A stretch of DNA of 64,000 nucleotides from Glandiceps talaboti (GCF_964340395.1 NC_135568.1:18061776-18125775), one strand, 5' to 3'. Positions 44,969-50,504 are shown, counted from the stretch's first letter. Program-made: numbers and translations. The notes: generated by a model from the sequence alone, not told the origin.

Positions 44969-46982
44969 TGTATGTATGTATGTATGTATGTATGTATGTA
45001 TGTATGTATGTATGTATGTATGTATGTATGTATGTATGTGTGTGTGTGTGTGTACATGTGTATGTATGTATGTATGTATGTATGTATGTATGTATGTATG
45101 TATGTATGAATGCATGTATGTATGTATGTATGTATGTACATGTATGCACATGTATGCATGTATGTATGTATGTATGTATGTATGTATGTATGTATGTATG
45201 TACATGTATGTATTTATTTATTTATTTATATATGTATGTATGGTAATTTACATGTATGTAAACAGACTTTATAAGAAACTAAATGAGGACTAGTAGATTT
45301 CCAAGCAGGACCAGTGGATTTTAATTTCCCCTAGTCCTAATCTTGTGACTTTTGACAAGAAGTTTTAACCCCTGCATTACAATATGTTACATTACAATGT
45401 AGGTGTAAACAAAATTGTGTGGTTCCGATTACATGCAATTTTTAAATACAAATGTAGGTCGGGTAGGTAGATTTTTTATTTCATTTCATTATATATTTTT
45501 TTCATGTGTGAGTGTCTAGTTCAGGTTTTGCATTGTTTTCCAAAAGGTCTCTGTGTTGTTTATTTCTTCCTGCAGCCATTACAGATTGGAAGAATAGTTT
45601 TATATTGTATTTTTATGTTGATGTAAGTTTCTGCGATTTTATTATCATTTTTCTCAAATATGTAAAAAAAAAAGAAAAAAGTTTAGGGTCGGCGTGAAAA
45701 ACTAGGTGGGGTCAGGTAACCGGAACCAAACTATTTTTTTTTATTTGGCCTTAGCATTATCTTAAACTTACTGAAAAGGACGGGATTTGTTTTCAATAAG
45801 GAATATGACATGGTACTGTTGTGTGAGTGTAACTTGATGATACAAACTGAGTTCACTTGTAAACATGAAATTAGAACACCTTCAATTTACTATTATTTTA
45901 TTCAGAATCATTACTTCATCGGATGGTTTATAAGTTATATACCCTAGCACCAAGTCTTAGTTCAGTCAATTACAAGTAATGGTATAAGTATACATAAATA
46001 AAGTACTAGGAGTACAAACATGTAGAAAATGTAGAAAAAAGTAAATGAAAACATAAATTGGGTTTGTGATTCTTGATTCCAGGTTATGCTGCATGTATTG
46101 GCAAATAATTAATATGATGTATGTTTGAAGGTATTACAGATCTTATAGAAGTACTTAGACAAGGGTGAACACTTCACCAATTGTACCATAAATATTAACA
46201 ATTCAAGGGTGAACATTCCACCAATTGTACCTTAAATATTAACAATTCATGTTATGTCATGCCTCCCTCCCCCTGAAAAGTGAACCTTTTTTATAACCCT
46301 TCCTATCTGGAGAAAATTTGATATGCATTTAAAATCTTGGGGAAGGGGGGGTTGCTGAAAGTAAAGTGTACACTCTTAATATATTGAATTTATTGTATGT
46401 CTATACCCAACGTTAGAAGAGTCGACAACCATTTCTGACAGATTTGTTTGCGTTTACTCTGAAATGCTTGAATATCATAATTGTCCTCGCCAACTTTTAA
46501 TAAATACACATACCCGTACCCCGGTAGGCTATAAATACACATACCCCGGTAGGCTATCGGACTTTGCTGGAAGGTTAAAGTTCAAAAGGTGAAAACACAC
46601 ACGTACGAATTTCCATGATTTCAATCCTTAAATTCAAATTTACACCATTAAACAAGTGACGACATGGCTGCCTTCTATACTAACATGGTAATCGAGCCGG
46701 CGAATACAGTAAATATCGAGGCAACCCATGCACATGACCCAGTACAGGGATCGCATCGGAGCGTCGTTCGGACCCGGGGTTTGGACTCGACGATCGATAG
46801 ACCCACTGCTAGCTACGGGAGTATAACTCAATATTGCAAATAACAAGGACGCATTACCTGTACTGACGGACAGCAAACGTATCATTGGTCTTTGGAAACT
46901 CGGGTACATTATCAATAAGGTAGCGATGAAGTTTGTCAACATCAAAACGATGTTGTTCGCGGACTTGCGTAGTATCAGCCAT
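6840..46982 (-). CDS. ACAD11: ACAD11-like acyl-CoA dehydrogenase with N-terminal kinase domain (19 exons)
   Basis: This is a complete gene of 19 coding exons, listed separately, giving 775 residues against about 780 in human ACAD11. Residues about 40-290 form an APH-like kinase fold with the HGDFKMDN catalytic loop (H212, D214, N219) and the DWE metal-binding motif (D234). Residues about 375-765 form the acyl-CoA dehydrogenase domain, with [15 protein letters not shown] and [13 protein letters not shown]/substrate motifs and a C-terminal DGPDEVHL segment. In mammals ACAD10/ACAD11 kinase domains phosphorylate 4-hydroxyacyl-CoA and the dehydrogenase domain eliminates the phosphate, feeding beta-oxidation. 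The last three residues, SKL, are a canonical PTS1, so peroxisomal location is inferred. Every intron is GT-AG and all phases agree. ACAD10 is a less likely name, because no HAD-type hydrolase domain precedes the kinase domain. Confidence 0.95.
8160..9150 (+). repeat. Dispersed GTTGCTAGG-family element ending in (CA)n and GACA repeats
   Basis: Several tandem sub-copies read GCTGTTGCTATGGGCGTGGT and GTTGCTAGGCATATTTGC. They are followed by a conserved block and then (CA)n at about 9023-9112 and GACAGACAGACA. Related copies occur at about 22850-23560, 28960-29690, 30590-31640 and 42690-43250, with 3' ends alone near 5905 and 28290. It carries no coding capacity and looks like a non-autonomous repeat family with a microsatellite tail. 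Confidence 0.7.
10262..10358 (+). mobile_element. MITE right-end fragment (GGTTCCG family)
   Basis: The segment AAAAACTAGGTAGGGTCGGG followed by ATCCGGAACAAACAAC and ending TTGGCC|TTA matches the right end of the element at 45414-45741. Only one end is present. Confidence 0.6.
10436..10702. repeat. 24-bp minisatellite, about 11 copies
   Basis: The unit is built from TATTACTATTCATATCTTTA plus TG and a TA, with two shortened copies. It is a multiple of three, so it generates open frames with 8-residue repeats. It is intronic and not at an exon edge. Confidence 0.9.
11390..11506 (-). CDS. ACAD11: ACAD11 exon 18
   Basis: Thirty-nine codons, residues 666-704, phase 0, acceptor ATGTTACAG, donor [31 protein letters not shown]. 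The acceptor is the terminal copy of a 32-bp array. The exon's reading frame remains open upstream through more than 180 array codons, so the 5' edge chosen is the one matching the family sequence. Confidence 0.93.
11507..12372 (-). repeat. 32-bp minisatellite repeating the exon-18 3' splice site, about 27 copies
   Basis: On the gene strand each unit has a pyrimidine-rich stretch (TTATTTACTTTCTTCTG) followed by TATACAATGTTGCAG. The copy touching exon 18 reads TATGCAATGTTACAG|GGT and is the true acceptor. The units thus carry acceptor-like sequence and no exon sequence. All three gene-strand frames are open across most of the array. Confidence 0.92.
12674..12828 (-). CDS. ACAD11: ACAD11 exon 17
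   Basis: Residues 614-665, acceptor CCTTACAG, donor GACAG|GTAATG. It encodes [20 protein letters not shown] and then [15 protein letters not shown]. These are the glycine-rich flavin contact and first C-terminal helix of the acyl-CoA dehydrogenase fold. Confidence 0.96.
13078..13640. repeat. 31-bp minisatellite, about 17 copies
   Basis: The unit contains CATATCTTTCCCATCTGACT and GACAACTATCC. It lies in ACAD11 intron 16, about 250 bp from exon 17. Copies degrade towards 13730. I see no similarity to either flanking splice site. Confidence 0.92.
14085..14153 (-). CDS. ACAD11: ACAD11 exon 16
   Basis: Residues 591-614, acceptor GATTGTAG, donor CTACTTG|GTAAGA. It encodes [20 protein letters not shown] and VLLG, the strand containing the family's conserved VRVP-like segment. 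Confidence 0.94.
14154..15177. other. ACAD11 intron 15, no feature seen
   Basis: A 1-kb intron without clear tandem repeats. The open frame on the minus strand at 14797-15102 has no splice-phase support as an exon. Confidence 0.6.
15178..15263 (-). CDS. ACAD11: ACAD11 exon 15
   Basis: Residues 562-591, acceptor TACATAAAG, donor [30 protein letters not shown], then LLFMGYE. It is one beta-strand block of the dehydrogenase middle domain. The 41-bp minisatellite starts about 85 bp upstream of the acceptor. Confidence 0.93.
15345..21682. repeat. 6.3-kb array of a 41-bp minisatellite, about 154 copies
   Basis: The plus-strand unit contains CACTATCTGTTTATTGTCAC, AGCAAGTGTC and TATATCTGATT. Single-base variants recur at regular distances: 533 bp (13 units), 656 bp (16 units), 1189 bp (29 units) and 2542 bp (62 units). 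This shows block duplications inside the array. Forty-one is not a multiple of three, so repeated 76-residue open frames appear with a 123-bp period; these are artefacts. It fills most of ACAD11 intron 14. Confidence 0.95.
21781..21997 (-). repeat. 28-bp array repeating the exon-14 5' splice site, about 7 copies
   Basis: On the gene strand exon 14 ends CCCTACCAAG|GTAAGATATG. The intron then repeats CCTGCCAGG|GTAAGATAT, CTTGCCAAG|GTAAGATATT, CTTGCCAAG|GTAAGATG and CCTGCCAAG|GTAGGAAAT. Each unit includes sequence matching about 14 exon bases and about 14 intron bases of the true junction. Confidence 0.88.
21998..22064 (-). CDS. ACAD11: ACAD11 exon 14 (small exon at edge of donor array)
   Basis: A 67-nt exon, easily missed because its 3' end merges with a tandem array. 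The acceptor is GACACAAAG and the donor CTACCAAG|GTAAGA. It encodes residues 540-562, [20 protein letters not shown] then LPR, matching the short hydrophobic strand expected between NGQKWW and the HSVVIVP strand. Phases 1 in and 2 out agree with both neighbours. Confidence 0.9.
22489..22587 (-). CDS. ACAD11: ACAD11 exon 13 (TEPDVASSD / NGQKWW)
   Basis: Residues 507-540, acceptor CTACTTTAG. The junction restores [19 protein letters not shown], and the exon ends [11 protein letters not shown], the two most recognisable acyl-CoA dehydrogenase motifs around the flavin. The donor TTACAG|GTACAAAG sits next to a (TTGA)n run. Confidence 0.96.
22850..23560 (+). repeat. GTTGCTAGG-family element, internal blocks
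   Basis: Repeated blocks read TAATTTGCATATTAATGAC and AGTTTTGGAGTAG with alternating GACCAAAAA segments. They are shared with the copies near 29.1 and 31.1 kb. The element lies in ACAD11 intron 12. Confidence 0.6.
23823..23930 (-). CDS. ACAD11: ACAD11 exon 12
   Basis: Residues 471-507, acceptor TATTCCTAG, donor TGACAG|GTGATA. It encodes [20 protein letters not shown] and ends SCFVMT, running into the substrate/FAD-binding TEPD motif shared with exon 13. Confidence 0.93.
23944..24117. repeat. 21-bp minisatellite, about 8 copies
   Basis: The unit is GATATGGCTACATAATCATG plus one base. It starts about 15 bp from the exon-12 acceptor in intron 11. I could not show that it derives from the splice site. 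Confidence 0.85.
24624..24762 (-). CDS. ACAD11: ACAD11 exon 11
   Basis: Residues 425-471, acceptor AATACAG, ending in phase 1 at CTCCAA|GTAAGA. It encodes [13 protein letters not shown] and [19 protein letters not shown], the characteristic Ala-Glu-Glu helix of acyl-CoA dehydrogenases, followed by FNCGAP. Confidence 0.95.
24827..25213 (-). mobile_element. MITE with inverted ends, complete copy
   Basis: One end reads TAA|GGCCATATAAAAAAAAG then TTGTTTGGTTCCGGTTAC. The other, reversed, reads TTA|GGCATAAAAAGAAAACA then TTGTGTGGTTCCGATTAC. Both flanks carry a 3-bp TAA, as in PIF/Harbinger-type insertions. It is about 385 bp with no transposase. Related copies lie at 45414-45741, 3040-3310 and 10262-10358. 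Family assignment is inference. Confidence 0.65.
25214..26574. other. Remainder of ACAD11 intron 10, no feature seen
   Basis: The sequence is AT-rich and unique-looking. A short open frame at 26264-26464 lies upstream of the exon-10 donor but has no coding support. Confidence 0.5.
26575..26643 (-). CDS. ACAD11: ACAD11 exon 10
   Basis: Twenty-three codons, residues 402-424, phase 0, between a CTTCCAG acceptor and a TTGAGG|GTAAGT donor. It encodes [15 protein letters not shown], continuing the N-terminal helical region of the dehydrogenase domain. Confidence 0.9.
26830..27700 (-). repeat. 37-bp array repeating the exon-9 5' splice site, about 23 copies
   Basis: Exon 9 ends GAACAG|GTGAGATGATAG. 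The intron then repeats GGACAG|GTGAGATAATAG, joined by ACAAACAAACAAATGAT, with the first copies abutting the exon. Thus each unit holds a good donor sequence. The long plus-strand open frames here are produced by the repeat. Confidence 0.92.
27701..27854 (-). CDS. ACAD11: ACAD11 exon 9 (linker and start of dehydrogenase domain)
   Basis: Residues 350-401 from acceptor [30 protein letters not shown], then [14 protein letters not shown], the first helix of the acyl-CoA dehydrogenase fold. A second possible acceptor 31 bases further in (TTTGCAG) would break the frame, so the longer exon is chosen. The donor GAACAG|GTGAGAT is the sequence repeated in the adjacent 37-bp array. Confidence 0.9.
28290..28500 (+). 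repeat. 3' end of a GTTGCTAGG-family element with CA/CG-rich microsatellite
   Basis: TTAGTAGTTTTGGACTT is followed by mixed (CA)n/(CGCA)n and GACAGACAGACA, the same order as the ends of the other copies. It lies in intron 8. Confidence 0.6.
28609..28721 (-). CDS. ACAD11: ACAD11 exon 8 (interdomain linker start)
   Basis: Residues 313-350: [20 protein letters not shown], then [14 protein letters not shown]. It follows exon 7 in phase 0 and ends in phase 2 at ACAAG|GTAACC. The VQPVADTAL segment matches the family's conserved linker. Confidence 0.9.
28960..29690 (+). repeat. GTTGCTAGG-family element
   Basis: It begins GACTGTTGCTAAGGGCATGG and GTTGCTAGGGCCAATTGT, passes through ATTTGCATATCACTGATTGG blocks, and ends in (CACG)n (29552-29600) and GACAGACAGACA. 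It lies in intron 7. Confidence 0.7.
30310..30440 (-). CDS. ACAD11: ACAD11 exon 7 (kinase C-lobe end)
   Basis: Residues 269-312, acceptor GATTTCAG, donor GCACAG|GTAAGA. It contains [15 protein letters not shown] and [19 protein letters not shown], matching the conserved C-lobe segment of ACAD10/11. Confidence 0.95.
30590..31640 (+). repeat. GTTGCTAGG-family element
   Basis: Several head sub-copies (GTTGCTATGGATGTGGTC, GTTGCTAGGCACATT) are followed by TAATTTGCATATCACTGATG and a GACAGACAGACAG tail. It occupies most of intron 6. The 30956-31456 open frame across it has no similarity I recognise and is treated as non-coding. Confidence 0.7.
31984..32110 (-). CDS. ACAD11: ACAD11 exon 6 (DWE motif)
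   Basis: Residues 227-269, acceptor TTTTTGTAG. It encodes [21 protein letters not shown]234 is the metal-binding aspartate equivalent to the DFG aspartate of protein kinases. The exon ends in phase 1 at GAAT|GTAAGT. It is separated from exon 5 by a 6.6-kb intron filled with a 35-bp array and two copies of a transposon-like element. Confidence 0.94.
32385..33804. repeat. 35-bp minisatellite, block 1
   Basis: The unit contains GTCTGTGTTAGCTAGCCAAT and AGCTGACTTGCCACA, about 40 copies with frequent single-base and short indel variants. It is interrupted at 33805 by a transposon-like insertion and resumes beyond it. Confidence 0.93.
33805..35199 (+). mobile_element. Transposon-like element inserted in the 35-bp array, complete copy
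   Basis: The left end CTGGGTTTCCTCTGGC is an imperfect inverted match to the right end, which reversed reads CTGTGTTTCCACTGGC. The insertion splits one array unit and is flanked by CCAAT at 33800-33804 and 35200-35204, a likely 5-bp target duplication. Inside is a second inverted pair: GGGGACTCTGAACATC near 34037 and GATGTTCAGAGTCCCC near 34753. A short hairpin, AGTCCTGCTTGCA/TGCAAGCAGGACT, lies near 34628-34707. No transposase is seen, so it is non-autonomous. Superfamily unassigned. Confidence 0.75.
35200..36830. repeat. 35-bp minisatellite, block 2
   Basis: The same unit as block 1, with additional shortened units (GACTTGCCACTAGCCAATAG). Its 36360-36830 part closely resembles 33220-33800, which shows that the array and the element next to it were copied together. 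Confidence 0.92.
36831..38185 (+). mobile_element. Second, right-truncated copy of the element
   Basis: It starts with CTGGGTTTCCTCTG and matches 33805 onwards, but stops after TTTACGACT and lacks the right terminal inverted repeat. Array sequence follows directly. It has a 23-bp segment (GGCCCGGATCGTC and onward) absent from the first copy, and lacks another segment present there. It carries no independent target duplication, so it probably arose by duplication of the array block. Confidence 0.75.
38186..38625. repeat. 35-bp minisatellite, block 3
   Basis: The last block ends about 60 bp from the exon-5 donor. Confidence 0.9.
38684..38848 (-). CDS. ACAD11: ACAD11 exon 5 (HGD catalytic loop)
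   Basis: Fifty-five codons, residues 172-226, phase 0. It starts [11 protein letters not shown] and ends with [18 protein letters not shown]212-G-D214 is the APH catalytic loop (Brenner-type HGD) and N219 the expected metal ligand, so the kinase active site appears intact. The donor is CTAAG|GTAAAT. Confidence 0.95.
38849..39839. other. ACAD11 intron 4
   Basis: A 1-kb intron with a poly-G run near 39003. A short direct repeat (CTTTTGCCTTGGTCTTACCT, twice at about 39312 and 39361) lies inside the 39148-39522 open frame. There is no exon evidence. Confidence 0.55.
39840..40001 (-). CDS. ACAD11: ACAD11 exon 4 (kinase domain)
   Basis: Fifty-four codons, residues 118-171, between a TTTTGATAG acceptor and an AGACAG|GTATGT donor. 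It begins [11 protein letters not shown] and continues through the [16 protein letters not shown] helix, matching the family in order and spacing. Confidence 0.94.
40252..40287. repeat. (GACA)n microsatellite
   Basis: A simple run in intron 3. Confidence 0.9.
40385..41000 (-). repeat. 36-bp minisatellite resembling the interior of exon 3
   Basis: About 13 regular copies (40385-40850) and several decayed copies nearer exon 3. The decayed copy at about 40939-40956 reads ATAGAACTCTGTACCAAT on the plus strand. Exon 3 reads ATAGAACTCTGTTCCAAT at about 41063-41080, 17 of 18 bases identical. The 36-bp length makes both strands open in some frames. Confidence 0.88.
41044..41169 (-). CDS. ACAD11: ACAD11 exon 3 (kinase N-lobe helix and hinge)
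   Basis: Forty-two codons, phase 0 at both ends, residues 76-117: [11 protein letters not shown], then [10 protein letters not shown], then [10 protein letters not shown], all typical of ACAD10/11 kinase domains. Its first 21 bases, together with 24 bases of the adjacent intron, form the unit of the flanking 45-bp array. The exon-proximal acceptor is TTTGCTCAG. The interior segment ATTGGAACAGAGTTCTAT recurs in the intron-3 array. Confidence 0.93.
41170..42595 (-). repeat. 45-bp array repeating the exon-3 3' splice junction, about 32 copies
   Basis: On the gene strand each unit is 24 bases ending GAATGTTTGCTTAG, followed by ATCGACAGAG and AGTACAGGATT. The second part is the first 21 bases of exon 3 (IDREYRI) with one silent change. 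The copy joined to exon 3 has CTCAG. Two blocks offset by 495 bp (11 units) are nearly identical. The 15-residue open-frame repeats are in a different frame from the protein. Confidence 0.95.
42690..43250 (+). repeat. GTTGCTAGG-family element
   Basis: It contains GGTTGTTGCTATGGGCATGG, GTTGCTAGGCATGTTTGC and the later ACCTAATTTGCACATCA block. It lies between the 45-bp array and exon 2. Confidence 0.65.
43256..43355 (-). CDS. ACAD11: ACAD11 exon 2 (kinase N-lobe)
   Basis: A TTTTTTGCAG acceptor and a CATCAG|GTAAAA donor bound this exon. It encodes residues 42-75 and includes [20 protein letters not shown]. This is the strand pair of the APH-like N-lobe; the VLRKKP lysine is at the position of the ATP-contacting lysine by family comparison. 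Confidence 0.93.
44936..45240. repeat. (TATG)n microsatellite, about 300 bp
   Basis: A tetranucleotide run with short interruptions (TGTGTG, TACATG). It gives rise to six overlapping spurious open frames. Confidence 0.95.
45414..45741 (+). mobile_element. MITE copy (GGTTCCG family)
   Basis: The left end is TTGTGTGGTTCCGATTAC and the right end, reversed, is TAGTTTGGTTCCGGTTACC, continuing to GGCC|TTA. It is in the opposite orientation to the copy at 24827. The interior shares ACAGATTGGAAGAATAG and CTAGTTCAGGTTTTGC. Confidence 0.65.
46858..46982 (-). CDS. ACAD11: ACAD11 exon 1 (start codon)
   Basis: The ATG lies in the context CAGTATGG. The exon encodes residues 1-41, beginning [20 protein letters not shown], and ends in phase 2 at CAG|GTAATG. 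The 5' edge given is the start codon, because the 5' UTR limit is not visible. The longer minus-strand open frame across here reads a different frame and is not the protein. Confidence 0.85.
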
Positions 46983-47041
46983 ACTGAGACACCACCAGTC
47001 ACGGAGTCCAGTCGCGTTACGTTAGTCTGTAACTTAGGTAC

Positions 47042-47170
47042 GCCATGACGGGGCGCCCTCACACATCGGTCAACCACTCACACATTGTATCGAATTTGAC
47101 CCTTCCTCATGTTCCTATCGTTTGCGTGACAGGAGGCCGGTGAGGGCGGAATGGCACGACGTATCTTACA
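47042..47170. repeat. Dispersed repeat copy just upstream of ACAD11 exon 1
   Basis: Shares 25 identical bases (47047-47071) and a terminal CACGACGTATCTT with 1603-1680, with a larger internal insert. It begins 60-65 bp upstream of the ACAD11 start codon, so it may overlap the promoter or 5' UTR. Confidence 0.7.
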
Positions 47171-47747
47171 GTATCCAGTCACGTATGTCTTGAGTGTCCT
47201 TTTTTAAAGCCGACATCATTGGATAATTCTAGCAACCGTCGATAGAAACGATGCCATACCCTATTTTCAACCAGTAAAATACCGTATCGCGTTTTACATA
47301 GATCAGATATAGATTGTGTATACCTAGCAATGTTCACTATCTACTCAACTGGTCTAAGAACAGATTTATTTTAAAAGTGTAAAAATTATGCAGTCCCTTA
47401 AATTTACGTGTTTATGGACGAAAATCTATATTTAATAAAAGGATAAAACTTATTTCATATGACAAGACATTAATTTCTTGGGTCAATATACAAATATCAA
47501 AGCAAAAAACTACAATTTCTGTGACAACACATTTCTTTTTACAGAGCAGAAAATTAATTTGCGAAACGATTTTTTTTATTCTTGTAGACCAAACTTTATT
47601 TTCGAGTGATAATATTTAAGTTGCAGGATAAAACTCTCTTTTTGCTTGACGGAAGTTGGACTGCATGACGGCAATTGATTATATATCCCACAACCCTCGG
47701 CACACGCTTGGTGGCTATTTCAACTTCGCGAACAGTACTATCTGATC

Positions 47748-47757
47748 ATGTCAAGTG
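47748..47757 (+). CDS. Candidate first coding exon of a divergent plus-strand gene
   Basis: ATGTCAAGTG|GTAAAA could be a tiny start exon (MSS plus one base). It joins in frame to the candidate exon at 48049. The donor is weak and there is no independent evidence. Confidence 0.2.
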
Positions 47758-48048
47758 GTAAAAACATCAATTGTTTCCAGTATATAAATGTTTGTAAAGA
47801 CCCTAAATGACTGAAACACCATTCCCATCTATACTCTAGTGGGGGAAAATGAGCCAATCGCATTCAATTTTTTTGTAGGCTGATATCACACTTGGACATC
47901 TAAATGTACATTAACTTTTTATTTATTTTATTTTATTTATTTATTATTTATTTATTTATTTACTTTGAATCAGTACTGCTTTAATTCACCATCCTCATCT
48001 TTGCTGCGCACTCACTGGCAAAATCTTCAACATGTTGAAGGTGGCCAG

Positions 48049-48111
48049 TTATGGAGGAAGAAGAAGATATCTTTGGTCAAACTCTCACCTCTCCCCAACG
48101 CAACCCAAAAA
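48049..48111 (+). CDS. Candidate exon with acidic N-terminal peptide
   Basis: GGCCAG|TT precedes ATGGAGGAAG. The reading MEEEEDIFGQTLTSPQRNPK ends at CCAAAAA|GTAAGC, a good donor. It may be a start exon itself or follow the 47748 exon. The acceptor lacks a strong pyrimidine tract. No further exon was found and the protein is unrecognised. Confidence 0.3.
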
Positions 48112-48409
48112 GTAAGCTACAAACATCATTTATTTTAATGACTGATTATGTATTTATACATAATCAGGGTTAATGAAGCAGTGACCTTTCTGCTCTTCCT
48201 CCACCATCCCTGTCAGCATTTCTCAAGAGGATTGCACAACACTAGCATTCCCAGACCTATGACCTTCTGTTGTCTATCACTTAATATACTGCTACCTCAT
48301 TCATTCTGTTCTGGCAGCTAGCACGAGCACATCACTTTGCTCCCACCCACCCTCTCCTTTGAGTTCATTCTGTCAATTTTACTATGGCTTGATTATAATA
48401 AAGAAAGGG

Positions 48410-48630
48410 GGTTGTCACTACAGTGCATGTGGGTTCCACAGTGGTACCACGCTGCCCTATCATGTCAGGGTCATAAAGACCTTGACCCTCGGCGGATAGG
48501 CCGCCACGACGCCATGTGGGCTTCTGTACGTGACGGCCTCATTCAGGTACCACGCATCCTCCTCCAGATGCTTCTCGATCGTGCGATTGGCATCTGGAGA
48601 CAGGTTGTTACGACGCCTGTTTGAGGTTAC
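48410..48630. other. GC-rich block of unknown origin
   Basis: This segment is conspicuously GC- and CpG-rich compared with everything around it (CCTCGGCGGATAGGCCGCCA, TGTACGTGACGGCC). The minus strand is open for about 50 codons (DANRTIEKHLEEDAWYLNEA and onwards to a TGA) and the plus strand for 95. I cannot match either to a family. It may be a fragment of a mobile element or a captured exon. Confidence 0.4.
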
Positions 48631-49019
48631 ACCCACCTCGTTTATCCCAACCCTGTGTCGGTGTCACTTATTTCATTAACGGGGTCGCAAATTCACAAAT
48701 AATGCTTGACTGCGAATATTAATAGTGACAAGAGTTAAAAGCTCAATCAAGTCGACAAAAAGAACTTGTACCATTTTTTTCCCGTTCTGTCTCGTTGACA
48801 ATCAACCCGAACAAGCAGACAGAAAGAAGATCTAACACCCCCCCCCCGTCTCTTCCCAATCCCAAGCAGACATATCGAAAAATGCACCGACTTTTCTGTC
48901 TGCTTGATTATTTGGTTTGATTTTTCGTTGTCTCATTGTCATTAAATCCAAACAAGCAGACAGAAGGTAGACTTTCCATATGTCTCTTCCCAATCCAATG
49001 AGAACAAACGAAAATGTGT

Positions 49020-49455
49020 CGATTTATGGTTCTACCCGTCTGTCAATCAAGCCGACAGAACGAAAATGGGTCGATTTATGGTTCTGCCCGTCTGTCTGTT
49101 AATCAAGTCGACAAAACGAAAACGGGTCGATTTATGGAGTCTACCCGTCTGTCTGTTAATCAAGTCGACAAAACGAAAATGGGTCGATTTATGGTTCTGC
49201 CCGTCTGTCAATCAAGCAGACAGAACGAAAATGAGTCGATTTATGGTTCTACCCGTCTGTCAATCAAGTCAACAGAACGAAAATGGGTCGATTTATGGTT
49301 CTACCTGTCTGTCAATCAAGTCAACAGAACGAAAATGGGTCGATTTATGGTTCTACCTGTCTATCAATCAAGCCGATAGAACGAAAATGGGTCGATTTAT
49401 GGTTCTGCTTGTCTGTCAATCAAGTCAACAGAATGAAAATGGGTCGAACTTTCTG
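49020..49455. repeat. 52-bp minisatellite, about 8 copies
   Basis: The unit contains CGAAAATGGGTCGATTTATG, GTTCTACCCGTCTGTCAATC and AAGTCAACAGAA. Diverged pieces (AAGCAGACAGAA) extend back to about 48730. Overlapping open frames here are repeat artefacts. Confidence 0.9.
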
Positions 49456-49621
49456 TTTGATAGTCAAGCAGACAATGAATTTGGTTCAATTTTATCTTTC
49501 TAAAGAGTCACCTCCAAGAATCAGAAAGAACAAGAATAATATTCTGTCTTTGTTGTTAATTATACAGTCTACCTTTTCATTGTAATATGTGTCATTTCTT
49601 TTCAATTGTGTTATTTTCCTT

Positions 49622-49752
<131 letters not shown>

Positions 49753-49857
49753 GAGAATATACAATATGTCTATACTGGAGCAAACAGTGCTCAATACATA
49801 TACATGTAGAGCGGTATAACTATTAATAATAGTACAGTATCAAGTAAGATACACAGG

Positions 49858-49901
49858 AGCCGTTACACAGTGTTTCATGCTTTCGCAATCATCGGACGAC
49901 T
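49858..49901 (-). ncRNA. Degenerate type I hammerhead ribozyme motif
   Basis: On the minus strand, stem I AGTCGT pairs with ACGGCT (6 bp, one G-U). The core is CCGATGA (consensus CTGATGA, one change), then stem-loop TTGC-GAAA-GCAT and the second core GAAA. A very short stem III ACA/TGT with a 3-base loop follows, then the cleavage triplet GTA before ACGGCT. The order is exactly that of a type I hammerhead with the tiny stem III typical of Penelope-like elements. It lies about 60 bp downstream of the retroelement coding relic. The U-to-C core change and a U-U pair in stem II suggest reduced or lost activity. Confidence 0.6.
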
Positions 49902-49960
49902 AACGGTATAGTCAGTGATGTTCTAGTACTATAAAGGTTCAAAAATTCTAAGATTCCATT

Positions 49961-50256
49961 TCACATGATATGGGAGCCACAGTGGAAGTTGGTCAGTACA
50001 TATCTATTTTGATGTCGGCACTTTGATTTTAATTCAGATCGTTTGTTTAATAAATTGGATTTGTTAACGTAGATGATACATAGCTTTTCTGCCAGACAGA
50101 GATCACATCGCTTTGAAACATTATAATAGGATGGTGCGCGTGTGATGACAGACCAGTCGATGGTATACTCTTGACCTTTCCTTTTCAAGTTCCAAATATG
50201 TTCCAGCTTGTTATTTATGGCACATAAAATGTGATAAATACTGGATAAATCTTTAT
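49961..50256 (-). pseudogene. Penelope-like retroelement, C-terminal coding remnant
   Basis: The frame reads HIWNLKRKGQEYTIDWSVIT, then SKRCDLCLAEKLCIIYVNKS and NLLNKRSELKSKCRHQNRY, ending in a stop at 49961. The CxLCLxEK ... LLNKRSEL ... KCRHxN signature is common at the C-terminus of Penelope-like and related reverse-transcriptase proteins in animals. The upstream reverse transcriptase is absent, so this is a 5'-truncated copy. The hammerhead motif beyond its stop supports the assignment. Confidence 0.75.
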
Positions 50257-50316
50257 CTTGTACAATGTCACATTCATCAGTAATAAGGATTATATGATAA
50301 ATAGAAAGTAACTTAC

Positions 50317-50365
50317 ATTGTTGGGTTGAAGTCCTGCTTCGATCAAGCGTGAAATGGTCCGTTGC
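50317..50365 (-). CDS. Candidate exon 2 of a minus-strand gene
   Basis: Acceptor AGACAAAG|GCAACGG and donor AACAAT|GTAAGT. Joined to the 51212-51276 exon it completes a TGG codon and reads QRTISRLIEAGLQPNN in phase 0. Using the AG eight bases earlier would create a stop. No later exon was found before ACAD11, and the retroelement relic sits directly downstream. Confidence 0.4.
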
Positions 50366-50504
50366 CTTTGTCTCTTATAGTAATAAGTAAACTTAAGTAT
50401 GTTACATAATAATAAAAATGAAAGAATCTAAATAAGATCAAAGTGTGTTTGAGGGCGCTAAAGTATAGGTCGAATGAGTTCAAAATAAAGAGAACTTGTA
50501 TTCA

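Larger units (their letters stand above)
43356..46857. other. ACAD11 intron 1
   Basis: A 3.5-kb intron holding (GATT)n at 43592-43641, (TATG)n at 44936-45240 and a MITE at 45414-45741. The rest is AT-rich without exon signals. The 44388-44576 and 45512-45697 open frames are unsupported. Confidence 0.65.

Noticed and set aside
46640-47077. 145-residue minus-strand open frame over exon 1
   Set aside because: Different frame from the conserved N-terminus and no similarity; a shadow of exon 1.
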